Positions 26,142-33,552 of a stretch of DNA of 33,552 bases are shown here, piece by piece. The stretch's first letter is position 1. Every line of letters begins with the position of its first letter. This DNA is from Bacteroidales bacterium (lineage in GTDB: Bacteria; Bacteroidota; Bacteroidia; Bacteroidales; WCHB1-69), in the NCBI GenBank assembly GCA_023229985.1, contig JALNYF010000021.1, positions 1-33,552 of the forward strand, read 5' to 3'. The notes under the pieces are model-generated. The model had not been told where the DNA came from. It made no database searches and saw nothing but the letters and a program-made list of their open reading frames with translations. The position numbers and the translations under genes are program-made.

Positions 26142-26761
26142 CTTTCTATAATTATATATGAACCATTAGGTCCTGGTACGGAACCTTTAACTACGATAAT
26201 ATTTTTTTCTTTCACAATCTTCATAATTTGAAGGTTGATTATTTTCACTTGGTCGCCACCAGTTCTTCCTGCCATGCGCATTCCTTTGAATACTCTTGAT
26301 GGCCAAGAAGATGCACCCAATGAACCGGGAGCTCTCAATCGGTTGTGTTGACCGTGTGTGCTGTCGCCGACACCCCTAAACCCGTGACGTTTTACTACAC
26401 CTTGAAAACCTTTTCCTTTGGAAACACCTGAAACATCAACGTATTCGCCTTCTACAAATACAGTTACGTCAATTACCTGTCCGAAAGATTTCTTAGAACC
26501 TTCCTCAAAACGGGTAAATTCTTTCAAAACTTTCTTCGGCGTTGTACCGGCTTTCGCGAAGTGACCCTTCAAAGGCTTCGGCGTGTTTTTCTCTTTCTTT
26601 TCGTCGTATCCTAATTGGATAGCATCGTAACCGTCTTTCTCAACGGTCTTTACTTGCGTTACTACGCAAGGACCAGCTTCTAATACTGTGCATGGAACGG
26701 ATTTTCCAGAGGCATCGTAGATACTAGTCATTCCAATTTTTTTTCCTATTAATCCAGACAT
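26132..26761 (-). CDS. rplC: 50S ribosomal protein L3 (RplC)
   Basis: L3, of normal length (209 residues), has the motifs SGLIGKKIGMTSIYD at the start, KGFQGVVKRHGF, THGQHNRLRAPGSLGASS and VFKGMRMAGRTG. L3 is an early-assembling 23S rRNA binder near the peptidyl-transferase centre. It is the first gene of this ribosomal unit: rpsJ, which precedes it in the usual S10 operon, is absent, and a promoter box lies upstream at 26894-26901. Confidence 0.97.
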   Translation of the reverse strand: MSGLIGKKIGMTSIYDASGKSVPCTVLEAGPCVVTQVKTVEKDGYDAIQLGYDEKKEKNTPKPLKGHFAKAGTTPKKVLKEFTRFEEGSKKSFGQVIDVTVFVEGEYVDVSGVSKGKGFQGVVKRHGFRGVGDSTHGQHNRLRAPGSLGASSWPSRVFKGMRMAGRTGGDQVKIINLQIMKIVKEKNIIVVKGSVPGPNGSYIIIERWS

Positions 26762-26830
26762 TTTTAATAAATTTGATAATATTTTATTCCATTTTTACGC
26801 AAATTTCAATGTTCTTGATTTGTATTTAAT

Positions 26831-26850
26831 AACTTGTAATTCAACAAGTT
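26831..26850 (-). promoter_or_regulatory. Hairpin in the rplC leader
   Basis: AACTTGT and ACAAGTT form a perfect 7-bp stem around a 6-base loop. It lies about 70 bases upstream of rplC, inside the predicted 5' leader of about 125 bases. Ribosomal leaders often bind L4 or another product; that this one does is inference. Confidence 0.35.
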
Positions 26851-26893
26851 AACTTCCAAATTGCCGAACATTTTATTCACGCAAAAAAGTCTG

Positions 26894-26901
26894 CAAATAT
26901 A
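26894..26901 (-). promoter_or_regulatory. -7 box of the ribosomal protein operon
   Basis: The minus strand reads TATATTTG followed by CAGAC, matching TAnnTTTG. It lies 133 bases upstream of rplC and shows that the five-gene ribosomal unit has its own promoter. Confidence 0.6.
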
Positions 26902-27005
26902 CAAAAATTATTCATATATATGTTCTTTCTCTTTTTTTTTATTTGATTTTTCTGTCAATCCCAAATTCACATCTGTATCGTTTTACAATATTTATATGAT
27001 ATGAT

Positions 27006-27035
27006 TTTGTGGTATGCGTATTTTATGTATTTTTG
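27006..27035 (+). promoter_or_regulatory. Promoter of the ruvX-def operon
   Basis: TTTG (27006-27009) and TATTTTTG (27028-27035) are separated by 18 bases, matching both parts of the Bacteroidetes promoter (-33 TTTG, -7 TAnnTTTG). It is the most complete promoter in the window. The ATG at 27068 lies 32 bases downstream, which supports that start over the earlier in-frame ones at 27014 and 27047. Confidence 0.65.
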
Positions 27036-27067
27036 CATTCTCAAAAATGGATGGATCCCAAAAAGTT

Positions 27068-27511
27068 ATGGCACGAATTATTGCAATTGATTATGGACAA
27101 AAAAGAGTCGGTTTTGCGGTTACCGATGAGCATAGAATTTGCGCTAATCCATTGGATACCATTCATGTATCGCAGGCTTTCGACTTTTTGAAAAATTATA
27201 TCGAAACGGAAAATGTGGATACCATCGTCATCGGCGAACCACGCAAAATGGATTACACACAATCCGATTCCTGCCGATTTATCGAACCATTTGTCAACCG
27301 CGTGCGCAAAAATTTCCCAGACCTTAACATCGTGCGCGTTGATGAACGTTATACTTCCAAAATGGCATTTCAAACGATGATTGATGCCGGTTTAAAGAAA
27401 AAAGACAGACAAAATAAAGCCCTGATTGATAAAATAAGTGCTGTTATTATTTTGCAAACATATTTGCAACAAATTGATATAGAAAACAATAGATTAAACG
27501 AAATAAAATGA
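27068..27511 (+). CDS. ruvX: Putative Holliday junction resolvase / pre-16S rRNA nuclease (RuvX, YqgF)
   Basis: The YqgF family product has 147 residues from the ATG at 27068 (MARIIAIDYGQKRVG), the natural N-terminus. The RNase H-like fold shows Asp8 in AIDYGQKRVGFA, the VIGEPRKMD segment, VDERYTSKMA, and a final DKISAVIILQTYL helix with the catalytic Asp. Family members mature 16S rRNA in E. coli and were also proposed as Holliday junction resolvases, so the name does not settle the role. The stop overlaps the def start (ATGA). The ruvX-def-TPR order is common in Bacteroidales. Confidence 0.92.
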   Translation: MARIIAIDYGQKRVGFAVTDEHRICANPLDTIHVSQAFDFLKNYIETENVDTIVIGEPRKMDYTQSDSCRFIEPFVNRVRKNFPDLNIVRVDERYTSKMAFQTMIDAGLKKKDRQNKALIDKISAVIILQTYLQQIDIENNRLNEIK

Positions 27512-28059
27512 TCTTACCTATTTATGTCTATGGACACCCCATCTTAAGACGTCAAGCCGCCGATGTTTCTCTTACCGACGAGAACTTAAAAACATTAATT
27601 GAAGATATGTATGAAACCATGTATCATGCCAATGGCGTGGGATTAGCCGCTCCCCAGATCGGAAAATCTCTTCGCTTATTTGTCATTGATTCAGCACCTT
27701 ACAAAGAATTTTATCCCAATGAAGATGCTCGGAAAATAACGTTTATTAACCCAACCATTACCACGCGCACGGGGGAAGAGTTCCCGTTCAACGAAGGTTG
27801 TCTGAGCCTGCCCGAAATTCATGAAGACGTAATGCGTCAACCGGCGATTGACATTACCTACTTTGACGAAACATTAAACCAAAAAACCGAACATTTTGAA
27901 GGAGTTCTGGCGCGTATTATCCAACACGAATATGACCATATCGAAGGAATGGTGTTTACCGATAAACTCTCTTCCCTCAAAAAAATGATTTTGAAACGAA
28001 AATTGTCGGACATCGCTACCGGCAAAACAAAACCCGGCTATAAAATTAAAAATCAATAA
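27508..28059 (+). CDS. def: Peptide deformylase (Def)
   Basis: The protein has 183 residues. All three family motifs are present: GVGLAAPQ (43-50), EGCLS (96-100) and QHEYDH (139-144). Metal ligands are Cys98, His140 and His144, and Glu141 is the catalytic base. It removes the formyl group from nascent proteins. The start overlaps the ruvX stop by 4 bases and the next gene begins one base after its stop, so the three form an operon. Confidence 0.97.
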   Translation: MILPIYVYGHPILRRQAADVSLTDENLKTLIEDMYETMYHANGVGLAAPQIGKSLRLFVIDSAPYKEFYPNEDARKITFINPTITTRTGEEFPFNEGCLSLPEIHEDVMRQPAIDITYFDETLNQKTEHFEGVLARIIQHEYDHIEGMVFTDKLSSLKKMILKRKLSDIATGKTKPGYKIKNQ

Positions 28060-28060
28060 C

Positions 28061-28651
28061 ATGAAAAAAACTTTTTTATTGGCATTATGTTTCCTTACTT
28101 TGGTAGCTTGTCATCATAAAGAAGAAAAAAAAGATTCGGTACCGGTCGTTGATACAGTTCCTACAACGTTATATAATTCATTAGAAATCAGAAGTTTATA
28201 TCATCATGCGGATTCTTTGCTTAACATAGGAAAAGCGGATACCGTTCTCATGAATCAATATGTAAACTTGGCACTTCGTCACGTTGAAAAAAATCCCGAA
28301 GACACTTTAGCCGCCGACTTTGTGTTTTATGCCGGCATTTTTCAAATGAAAGTGGCAGCCATGACACCCCCAAGCAGAAAGCAAGAGCGCCTCTCATTCT
28401 GTGCCATTGAGATCTTCAATCAAGTTGCAGAGGATTATCCGGATTATACCAACATCGATTATTGTTATTATTACAAAGGAAATATTTTCGAAAACCTGAA
28501 GCGTTTCACCGATGCCGAAAACGAATATCGCGAACTTGTCCATCGTTTCCCCAACTCCGAATTAGCAAAAGGGATTGCCGCTTATCTTGAGGTTCAGGGA
28601 TTTACGAAAACACCGGACGAACTCATGTCCGATATTAAAAAGAAAAATTAA
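28061..28651 (+). CDS. TPR lipoprotein downstream of def
   Basis: This 196-residue predicted lipoprotein carries a signal peptide ending in TLVAC, with the lipidated Cys at residue 17, then a charged linker and TPR-like helical pairs (DFVFYAGIFQMK, YYYKGNIFENLKRFTDAENEYR). A similar short TPR protein follows def in other Bacteroidales, usually before thrS, which is not here. The last 4 bases overlap the end of the oppositely oriented glycosyltransferase gene. Function unknown; it may help assemble envelope complexes. Confidence 0.82.
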   Translation: MKKTFLLALCFLTLVACHHKEEKKDSVPVVDTVPTTLYNSLEIRSLYHHADSLLNIGKADTVLMNQYVNLALRHVEKNPEDTLAADFVFYAGIFQMKVAAMTPPSRKQERLSFCAIEIFNQVAEDYPDYTNIDYCYYYKGNIFENLKRFTDAENEYRELVHRFPNSELAKGIAAYLEVQGFTKTPDELMSDIKKKN

Positions 28652-29760
28652 TAATTGTAAACGGCTGCCAAATGCCGGGCAATCGCTTCGTCTGTGAATT
28701 GCTGGAGATGTGACCCATTATTTTCGGTCATGTATTTTTGTAAGTCACTATTGTACAACACATTTTCTATTTCAGCAGCCCAATTTTCGGCATCGTGCGG
28801 TGAAACATAACGGGAAAAGGGTCCGCCGCTCTCTTCCAAGCAACTCCCCGTAGCGGCAATGACCGGAGTTTTACTCCATAACGCTTCCAAAAGAGGGATG
28901 CCAAATCCCTCAAAAACAGACGGATATAAAAAGACGGAGGCACTTTGATACAATGCCGGCAAATCCGATGTCGGTACGTTTTGAAGAATGAATACCTGAT
29001 TATCTAATTGATATTCACGTATATACACTTTTAACTCCTCTAAATAGGTCGTAGCCGAGCCAATCAGTACCAACGGACAATCCATCTTGCCAATGTGCAT
29101 GGCTTTTAATATAACTTCCTGATTTTTACGCTTTTCAATGGCTCCGACCTGAAGCATGAATGAATTGGGTAAATTGTATTTTCGGCGGACTTGCTCTTTT
29201 ATGTCTGCAGAAATTTCCGCTTGAAAAATGCGGTTACACCCCTGATAAACCACTTCTATTTTGTCTTCGTTGAGGTGAAACAACTCCACCAAATCTCGCT
29301 TGGTTTGCTCGCTAATGGCAATGACCGTGTCCGCAATCTGACAGCTATGTTTGTACTTTTTTTTATATATAAATCTGTCAATCAAAGGATAAAGTGAAGG
29401 AAATTTAAAAAAAATCAGGTCGTGCATGGTCACTACGGTATGCAGATTTAATTTTTCGATTCCGTAGGGAAGTTCGTGACTTAATCCGTGAAAAACGTCG
29501 ATTTTTTGTTTTTTGATGTCTGAACAAATACCGGTGGTTCGCCAAAGGGACGGACACAATTTGTAGAAAGAAGATTGGGGGAAAACGGCTTGGCAGTTGG
29601 ATTGATAATCGTGAAACAGAGAGACATTGGCTTTTGGAGTAAACATAAAATACTGATTATCGGGCAATTGTTCCGATAGCAGCCGGATGGTATCGCGGCT
29701 GTAATTGCCTAATCCTCGGCGATTATGAAAAGCACGTTTTGCGTCAAATCCAATTTTCAT
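28648..29760 (-). CDS. Glycosyltransferase family 4 (GT-B fold)
   Basis: The 370-residue protein has the two-domain GT-B layout of GT4 enzymes, which use a nucleotide sugar to extend surface or capsular glycans. The N-terminal domain starts with MKIGFDAKRAFHNRRGLGNY; the C-terminal domain contains the VGAIEKRKN segment (205-213) and the E-x7-E motif, Glu284 to Glu292 in FEGFGIPLLEA. The sugar and acceptor are not evident. It is the last gene of a three-gene operon and overlaps the preceding gene by 4 bases (ATGA). Confidence 0.9.
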   Translation of the reverse strand: MKIGFDAKRAFHNRRGLGNYSRDTIRLLSEQLPDNQYFMFTPKANVSLFHDYQSNCQAVFPQSSFYKLCPSLWRTTGICSDIKKQKIDVFHGLSHELPYGIEKLNLHTVVTMHDLIFFKFPSLYPLIDRFIYKKKYKHSCQIADTVIAISEQTKRDLVELFHLNEDKIEVVYQGCNRIFQAEISADIKEQVRRKYNLPNSFMLQVGAIEKRKNQEVILKAMHIGKMDCPLVLIGSATTYLEELKVYIREYQLDNQVFILQNVPTSDLPALYQSASVFLYPSVFEGFGIPLLEALWSKTPVIAATGSCLEESGGPFSRYVSPHDAENWAAEIENVLYNSDLQKYMTENNGSHLQQFTDEAIARHLAAVYNY

Positions 29761-30647
29761 GATCCTTTGAAAGTTGAGAGAATAAATTTACAATGATTTA
29801 TAAAACGTTGTGTGACAGATAGTTTAACTTCCGGCAGCGGCATTGGCGTTTTTTGTCCGATGTGAAGAAATGTATGCATAAAAGTGTGGGCGGAGATATG
29901 CCATTTTTGGAGAAAAATGGTTCGTCCTGAATTTTTCTTTAGCTTTCTCGTAGATTTTGAACCGAAATGATAGACTAAACTTTGTCCGATTCCTTCAAAA
30001 TGTCGCACTCCCACCATCCACAGTTTTCTTGAAAAATCGGGGTCGGAGTACATTCCCGGGGAATATTCGACACTCATTCCGCCCACTAAATCCCATAAAT
30101 CTTTGGGAATCAAGTTGGGGGGCCAGGTACTTCCCGACCAATTATCGCGGGTTAAAGATCCAAAATCGGACATTAAGTCGTTTTCGCGGAAGTTATCCAC
30201 ACTATTTCCGTAATCGGCAATCACGCAACACGGGTTGTTACCTGACGGCTCAATCATCGTGGAGGAAAACATAAAATATTGTGTATGAATGTTTTGTATC
30301 GAATCAGCCAATGCACTGTCCCAGTTGGGTAGAAAATACATATCGTCATTGGCGTATAAAATGTAGTCACTCTTTACCAATTCTCGGCAAATATTCAGCC
30401 CCATGCAAATACCAATATTTGTTTCAGCGTGAACAAAATCTATATCGTGTTGGGTATTGAGCCATTGCAAAGTACCATCTTTTCCTTCATTAACCAGAAC
30501 GATTATTTGATGTTTGAATGCGGAATGTTGTTGCAAACTCCTGATACAGAGTTGTAAATACCGGATATTATTCCATGTTGGAATGATGATACTGAATTTA
30601 AAATCATTACTTGAAGTTCTCAAGTATTTTTGAATGGGAGGCATCAT
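29757..30647 (-). CDS. Glycosyltransferase family 2
   Basis: An upstream TTG at 30683 opens the frame, but the ATG at 30647 overlaps the stop of the preceding gene in an ATGA arrangement and is the likely start, giving 296 residues. A second ATG directly follows at 30644. The GT-A fold is marked by FSIIIPTWNN near residue 18 and the acidic ANDDMYF near 100, equivalent to the DxD metal site. GT2 enzymes transfer sugars from nucleotide donors; substrate unknown. The gene sits between the other two transferases of the operon. Confidence 0.85.
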   Translation of the reverse strand: MMPPIQKYLRTSSNDFKFSIIIPTWNNIRYLQLCIRSLQQHSAFKHQIIVLVNEGKDGTLQWLNTQHDIDFVHAETNIGICMGLNICRELVKSDYILYANDDMYFLPNWDSALADSIQNIHTQYFMFSSTMIEPSGNNPCCVIADYGNSVDNFRENDLMSDFGSLTRDNWSGSTWPPNLIPKDLWDLVGGMSVEYSPGMYSDPDFSRKLWMVGVRHFEGIGQSLVYHFGSKSTRKLKKNSGRTIFLQKWHISAHTFMHTFLHIGQKTPMPLPEVKLSVTQRFINHCKFILSTFKGS

Positions 30648-31399
30648 TTTTGATATAGTTTTACCAATTTTTGATATTTCCAATAGGTTGTTTTAGCATT
30701 TATTTTGCTGATAATGAAACCGTAATATCCATCTAAGAATCCTAATTTAAAAATGAAATCACGAATAAACCGCCACGCCACGTGCAAGCCAATCGAAGTT
30801 TTGGAGACGCGCTTGCCGGCTTCAAAAGCCGATTCTGCCGACAACGTTGAAAATTTATCGGCTTGTGCATAATGTTCATTTATAGAATAATACGAATAAT
30901 GTAATAGATCACCCGACAATTTTACCACGGCGAAGTCGGTCGGAATGGTCAATGTTTCGTGCACTTTTTGTCCGGTCCATTGCACAAATCGTCTGTCAAA
31001 AATACGAATTTTCGCATCAGGGTACCAGCCGCCGTGACGAATCCATTTTCCACAATAATTCATCAAGCGATTCATCTCAAAAACCTGGTTATCAATATTT
31101 TGTTTTTTAATATTCAAAATTGATTTTTGTAATTCCGGGGAAACAGCTTCATCGGCATCAATGGAAAAAATCAAATCGTTTTGAGCCAATTGGTTGGCAA
31201 AATTCTTCGTTTTTACGTAACCTTCCCATTGATGTTGAATAAAAGAAACTTTGTATTGACGGCATATGTCTTCCGTTTTGTCGGAAGAAAAAGAATCAAC
31301 CACCACAATCTCATCTACAATTTCGACTAAAGATTTTAAACATCTTTCAATGTTTTTTTCTTCATTAAAAGTAATAATAACAGCCGATATTTTTTTCAT
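30644..31399 (-). CDS. Glycosyltransferase family 2 (WaaE-like)
   Basis: At 251 residues this is a GT2 enzyme of the WaaE/KdtX type, which add sugars to lipopolysaccharide core. The GT-A fold shows VIITFNEEKNIERCL at the start, IVVVDSFSSDKT (31-42) and the DADE metal motif (81-84). The basic C-terminal part with HVAWRFIRDFI may sit on the membrane. It is the first gene of the operon and has a promoter box at 31411-31418. Linkage to LPS or another surface glycan is inferred from the family. Confidence 0.88.
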   Translation of the reverse strand: MKKISAVIITFNEEKNIERCLKSLVEIVDEIVVVDSFSSDKTEDICRQYKVSFIQHQWEGYVKTKNFANQLAQNDLIFSIDADEAVSPELQKSILNIKKQNIDNQVFEMNRLMNYCGKWIRHGGWYPDAKIRIFDRRFVQWTGQKVHETLTIPTDFAVVKLSGDLLHYSYYSINEHYAQADKFSTLSAESAFEAGKRVSKTSIGLHVAWRFIRDFIFKLGFLDGYYGFIISKINAKTTYWKYQKLVKLYQK

Positions 31400-31410
31400 A
31401 ATTCAGTTGG

Positions 31411-31418
31411 CAAAATTA
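31411..31418 (-). promoter_or_regulatory. -7 box of the glycosyltransferase operon
   Basis: The minus strand reads TAATTTTG followed by CCAAC, a match to TAnnTTTG, only 11 bases upstream of the ATG at 31399. The leader would be very short. Confidence 0.5.
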
Positions 31419-31524
31419 CATGAAATTCTCTATTAATGAGATTTTTCCATTATTTTTTGCGGAATTTGTTGATAAATAATCCAAAAAATAATGTCGTATA
31501 CAGGGGAGAGCTTAAAAATAATTG

Positions 31525-31532
31525 TACCTTTG
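31525..31532 (+). promoter_or_regulatory. -7 box of dnaE
   Basis: TACCTTTG followed by CAGCC lies 43 bases upstream of the dnaE start and fits TAnnTTTG. It points away from the glycosyltransferase promoter, so the two transcripts diverge from this gap. Confidence 0.6.
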
Positions 31533-31575
31533 CAGCCATACAAAGCGTTAATTTTTTATTTTAAAACAACTGATA

Positions 31576-33552
31576 ATGAGTGATTTTTCGCATTTACATG
31601 TTCACACCGAGTATTCAATTTTAGATGGATTAGCTTCTATTCCCGATTTAATTCGGAAGGCATATAATGACGGGCAGCGTTCTATGGCAGTGACCGACCA
31701 CGGCAATATGTACGGCATTTATTCTTTTTTAAAAGAGGTCGAGAATTTTAATAAAAAGGAAGCGAAGCAGGGCGATCCGTTCAAAGCCATTATCGGTTGT
31801 GAGGTTTATGTGGCGCGTGTCAGTCGGCTTTCTGCCAAAAATAAAGAAGACCGAAGCGGGCATCATTTGGTGCTTTTGGCAAAAAACATGATAGGGTATA
31901 GGAATTTAAGTCGCTTATTATCATTAGGTTGGACTGAAGGCTTTTATTATACGCCCCGTATAGACAAGGAAATATTGCGGAAATATTCTGAAGGAATTAT
32001 TGCATGTTCTGCATGTTTGGGTGGCGAATTGCCGCAAGCCATTATGAACGCTAATCCATCGTTGCATAATGGCGATATTCCCATTCATTTCAATTTGGAT
32101 AGTGCACGAAAGGTTGTTGAGGAGTTTAAATCCATTTTTGGAAGTGATTATTACATCGAATTGCAAAGAAATGGACATAAGGAGCAGACGTTGGTTAATG
32201 CCGCATTACTCCAATTATCGGAAGAATATGGAGTGAAATGTATTGCTACGAATGATTCTCATTTTGTTAATAAAGAAGACTTTAGCACGCATAAAGTGTT
32301 GATTTGCATTAACACGGGCAGGAAGCTGATTACCAATGAAGAAATTTTGCAAGATACGGACACCGACAACGGATTGGCATATTCCGGGGAGGAGTATTTC
32401 AAGACTACCGATGAAATGAAGGAATTGTTTGCCGATGTGCCGGAAGCCATTCTCAACACTCAGCATGTAGCCGACAAAATTGAAGTGATTAAGCTCAAAA
32501 GTACGCCTACACTTCCTCATTTTGAAGTTCCGAAGGAGTTCAAGGACGATTTTGATTATTTGCAGCATCTTACATACGAGGGAGCCAAGTGGCGATGGGG
32601 AGAAAATCTGTCCGATGAAATTAAGGAACGTCTTGAATTTGAATTAAATACGGTAAAAGGAATGGGCTATCCGGGCTATTTTCTGATTGTTCGCGATTTT
32701 ATCAATGCCGGACGTGAACAAGGCATCCGTTTTGGTCCAGGACGTGGTTCCGCTGCCGGCTCTGCCATTGCTTATTGCTTGAATATCACTAATATAGACC
32801 CTATCAAATACGATTTACTTTTCGAGAGATTTCTGAATCCTGACCGTATTTCATTGCCCGATATGGATATTGATATGGAAGATAGCGGTCGCGAAAAAAT
32901 GATCCATTATGTGAGCGAAAAGTACGGCAAAGAGAAAGTGGCACAGATTGTTACTTTCAATACTATGGCAGCTAAATCTGCCATTCGTGATTGCGCGCGC
33001 GTTTTGGATTTGCCGTTGAATGAATCCGATAGAATTGCCAAGATGATTCCAACAAAACCTAAAACGACCATAGCCAGCACCATCAGAGATGTTCCCGAAT
33101 TTAAAAATGAAATGGAAAACGGCACGGAATTGGTGAAACGAGTCATTCATTTTGCCATTCAATTGGAGGGGAAAGTCAGAAGTAGCGGCGTTCATGCATG
33201 TGGCGTTATCATCGGACGCGATAATCTAATAGACTGCATTCCACTCTGTAGTGCCAAAAATAGCGATACCATGGTTACCCAATACGAAGGCTCATTAGTG
33301 GAAGATGCCGGGTTACTCAAAATTGACTTCTTAGGGTTGAAAACGTTGAATATTATTACCAGTACATTAGAAAATATTAAAAAACGATTTAACCTCGACA
33401 TCGAAATTGATGAAGTTCCGTTGGACGATGCCAAAACATTTGATCTTTATGGTCGCGGGGATACCATCGCCGTGTTCCAATTTGAAAGTGATGGTATGCG
33501 AAAATATCTGCAAGAACTGAAACCAGCTCGTCTTGAGGATATTATTGCCATG
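31576..33552 (+). CDS. dnaE: DNA polymerase III alpha subunit, 5' part (DnaE)
   Basis: The frame is open from the ATG at 31576 to the right edge, giving the first 659 residues of a protein that is normally about 1,200 long, so the 3' half is outside the window. It is the replicative polymerase subunit. The N-terminal PHP domain (about 4-230) opens with SHLHVHTEYSILDG and keeps candidate metal ligands His8, His10, Asp17, His42, Glu76, His97, Cys147, Asp227 and His229. The polymerase part begins with GPGRGSAAGSAIAYCLNI, then the catalytic Asp pair in LPDMDIDMED, Asp431 and Asp433. The start follows a promoter box by 43 bases. Confidence 0.96.
   Translation, partial: MSDFSHLHVHTEYSILDGLASIPDLIRKAYNDGQRSMAVTDHGNMYGIYSFLKEVENFNKKEAKQGDPFKAIIGCEVYVARVSRLSAKNKEDRSGHHLVLLAKNMIGYRNLSRLLSLGWTEGFYYTPRIDKEILRKYSEGIIACSACLGGELPQAIMNANPSLHNGDIPIHFNLDSARKVVEEFKSIFGSDYYIELQRNGHKEQTLVNAALLQLSEEYGVKCIATNDSHFVNKEDFSTHKVLICINTGRKLITNEEILQDTDTDNGLAYSGEEYFKTTDEMKELFADVPEAILNTQHVADKIEVIKLKSTPTLPHFEVPKEFKDDFDYLQHLTYEGAKWRWGENLSDEIKERLEFELNTVKGMGYPGYFLIVRDFINAGREQGIRFGPGRGSAAGSAIAYCLNITNIDPIKYDLLFERFLNPDRISLPDMDIDMEDSGREKMIHYVSEKYGKEKVAQIVTFNTMAAKSAIRDCARVLDLPLNESDRIAKMIPTKPKTTIASTIRDVPEFKNEMENGTELVKRVIHFAIQLEGKVRSSGVHACGVIIGRDNLIDCIPLCSAKNSDTMVTQYEGSLVEDAGLLKIDFLGLKTLNIITSTLENIKKRFNLDIEIDEVPLDDAKTFDLYGRGDTIAVFQFESDGMRKYLQELKPARLEDIIAM

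Larger units (their letters stand above)
26762..27067. other. Divergent intergenic region rplC / ruvX
   Basis: The 306 bases separate the leftward ribosomal operon from the rightward ruvX gene. They hold the rplC promoter box (26894-26901), a 7-bp hairpin in the rplC leader (26831-26850), and the ruvX promoter (27006-27035). I see no gene or tRNA, and no trace of rpsJ. Confidence 0.75.

Overview
The window reads as chromosome of a member of the Bacteroidota, most likely the order Bacteroidales; I cannot name genus or species. Four lines of evidence agree. Two large secreted proteins end in type IX secretion (T9SS) sorting domains. There is a Bat (aerotolerance) locus and a TonB-dependent receptor with DUF5689 lipoproteins. 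Promoters have the Bacteroidetes -7 form TAnnTTTG rather than TATAAT. The DNA is AT-rich. I saw no prophage, insertion sequence, CRISPR array or rRNA gene.

Layout. 1-560 has no recognisable gene but holds REP-like palindromes and two terminator-like hairpins. 562-714 carries tRNA-Arg(TCT) and tRNA-Pro(TGG) on the minus strand. 787-8100 is a tight five-gene minus-strand operon: TonB-dependent receptor, two DUF5689 lipoproteins, RibBA and the flavin transferase ApbE. 8256-13558 (plus) encodes two T9SS-exported enzymes, a PNGase F-like deglycosylase with an F5/8 type C domain and an M6 metalloprotease with four BACON-like domains. 13593-23922 (minus) runs from a TPR protein through a fused BatB-BatC, BatD, BatE, an RNA methyltransferase and FetA/FetB to a membrane transglycosylase. 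24072-26761 (minus) is a five-gene piece of the S10 ribosomal operon (rplC-rplD-rplW-rplB-rpsS), cut off from its usual neighbours on both sides. 27068-28651 (plus) is ruvX-def-TPR lipoprotein. 28648-31399 (minus) is a three-gene glycosyltransferase operon. 31576 to the right edge (plus) is the 5' part of dnaE.

How the genes fit together. Much of the window concerns the cell envelope: outer-membrane uptake, secreted glycoprotein degradation, Bat complex, metal export, peptidoglycan polymerisation and surface glycan synthesis. It is interspersed with information-processing genes. Several ORFs that begin upstream have been trimmed to starts that coincide with signal peptides, family N-termini or ATGA overlaps.

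The most noteworthy observations are the fragmented S10 operon with its own promoter and terminator, the BatB-BatC fusion with a buried lipoprotein-type start, the link of a TonB receptor/DUF5689 trio to flavin genes, the PNGase F/M6 pair, and a repeated extended promoter TAnnTTTGC seen at ten gene starts. I found no convincing wholly new system.
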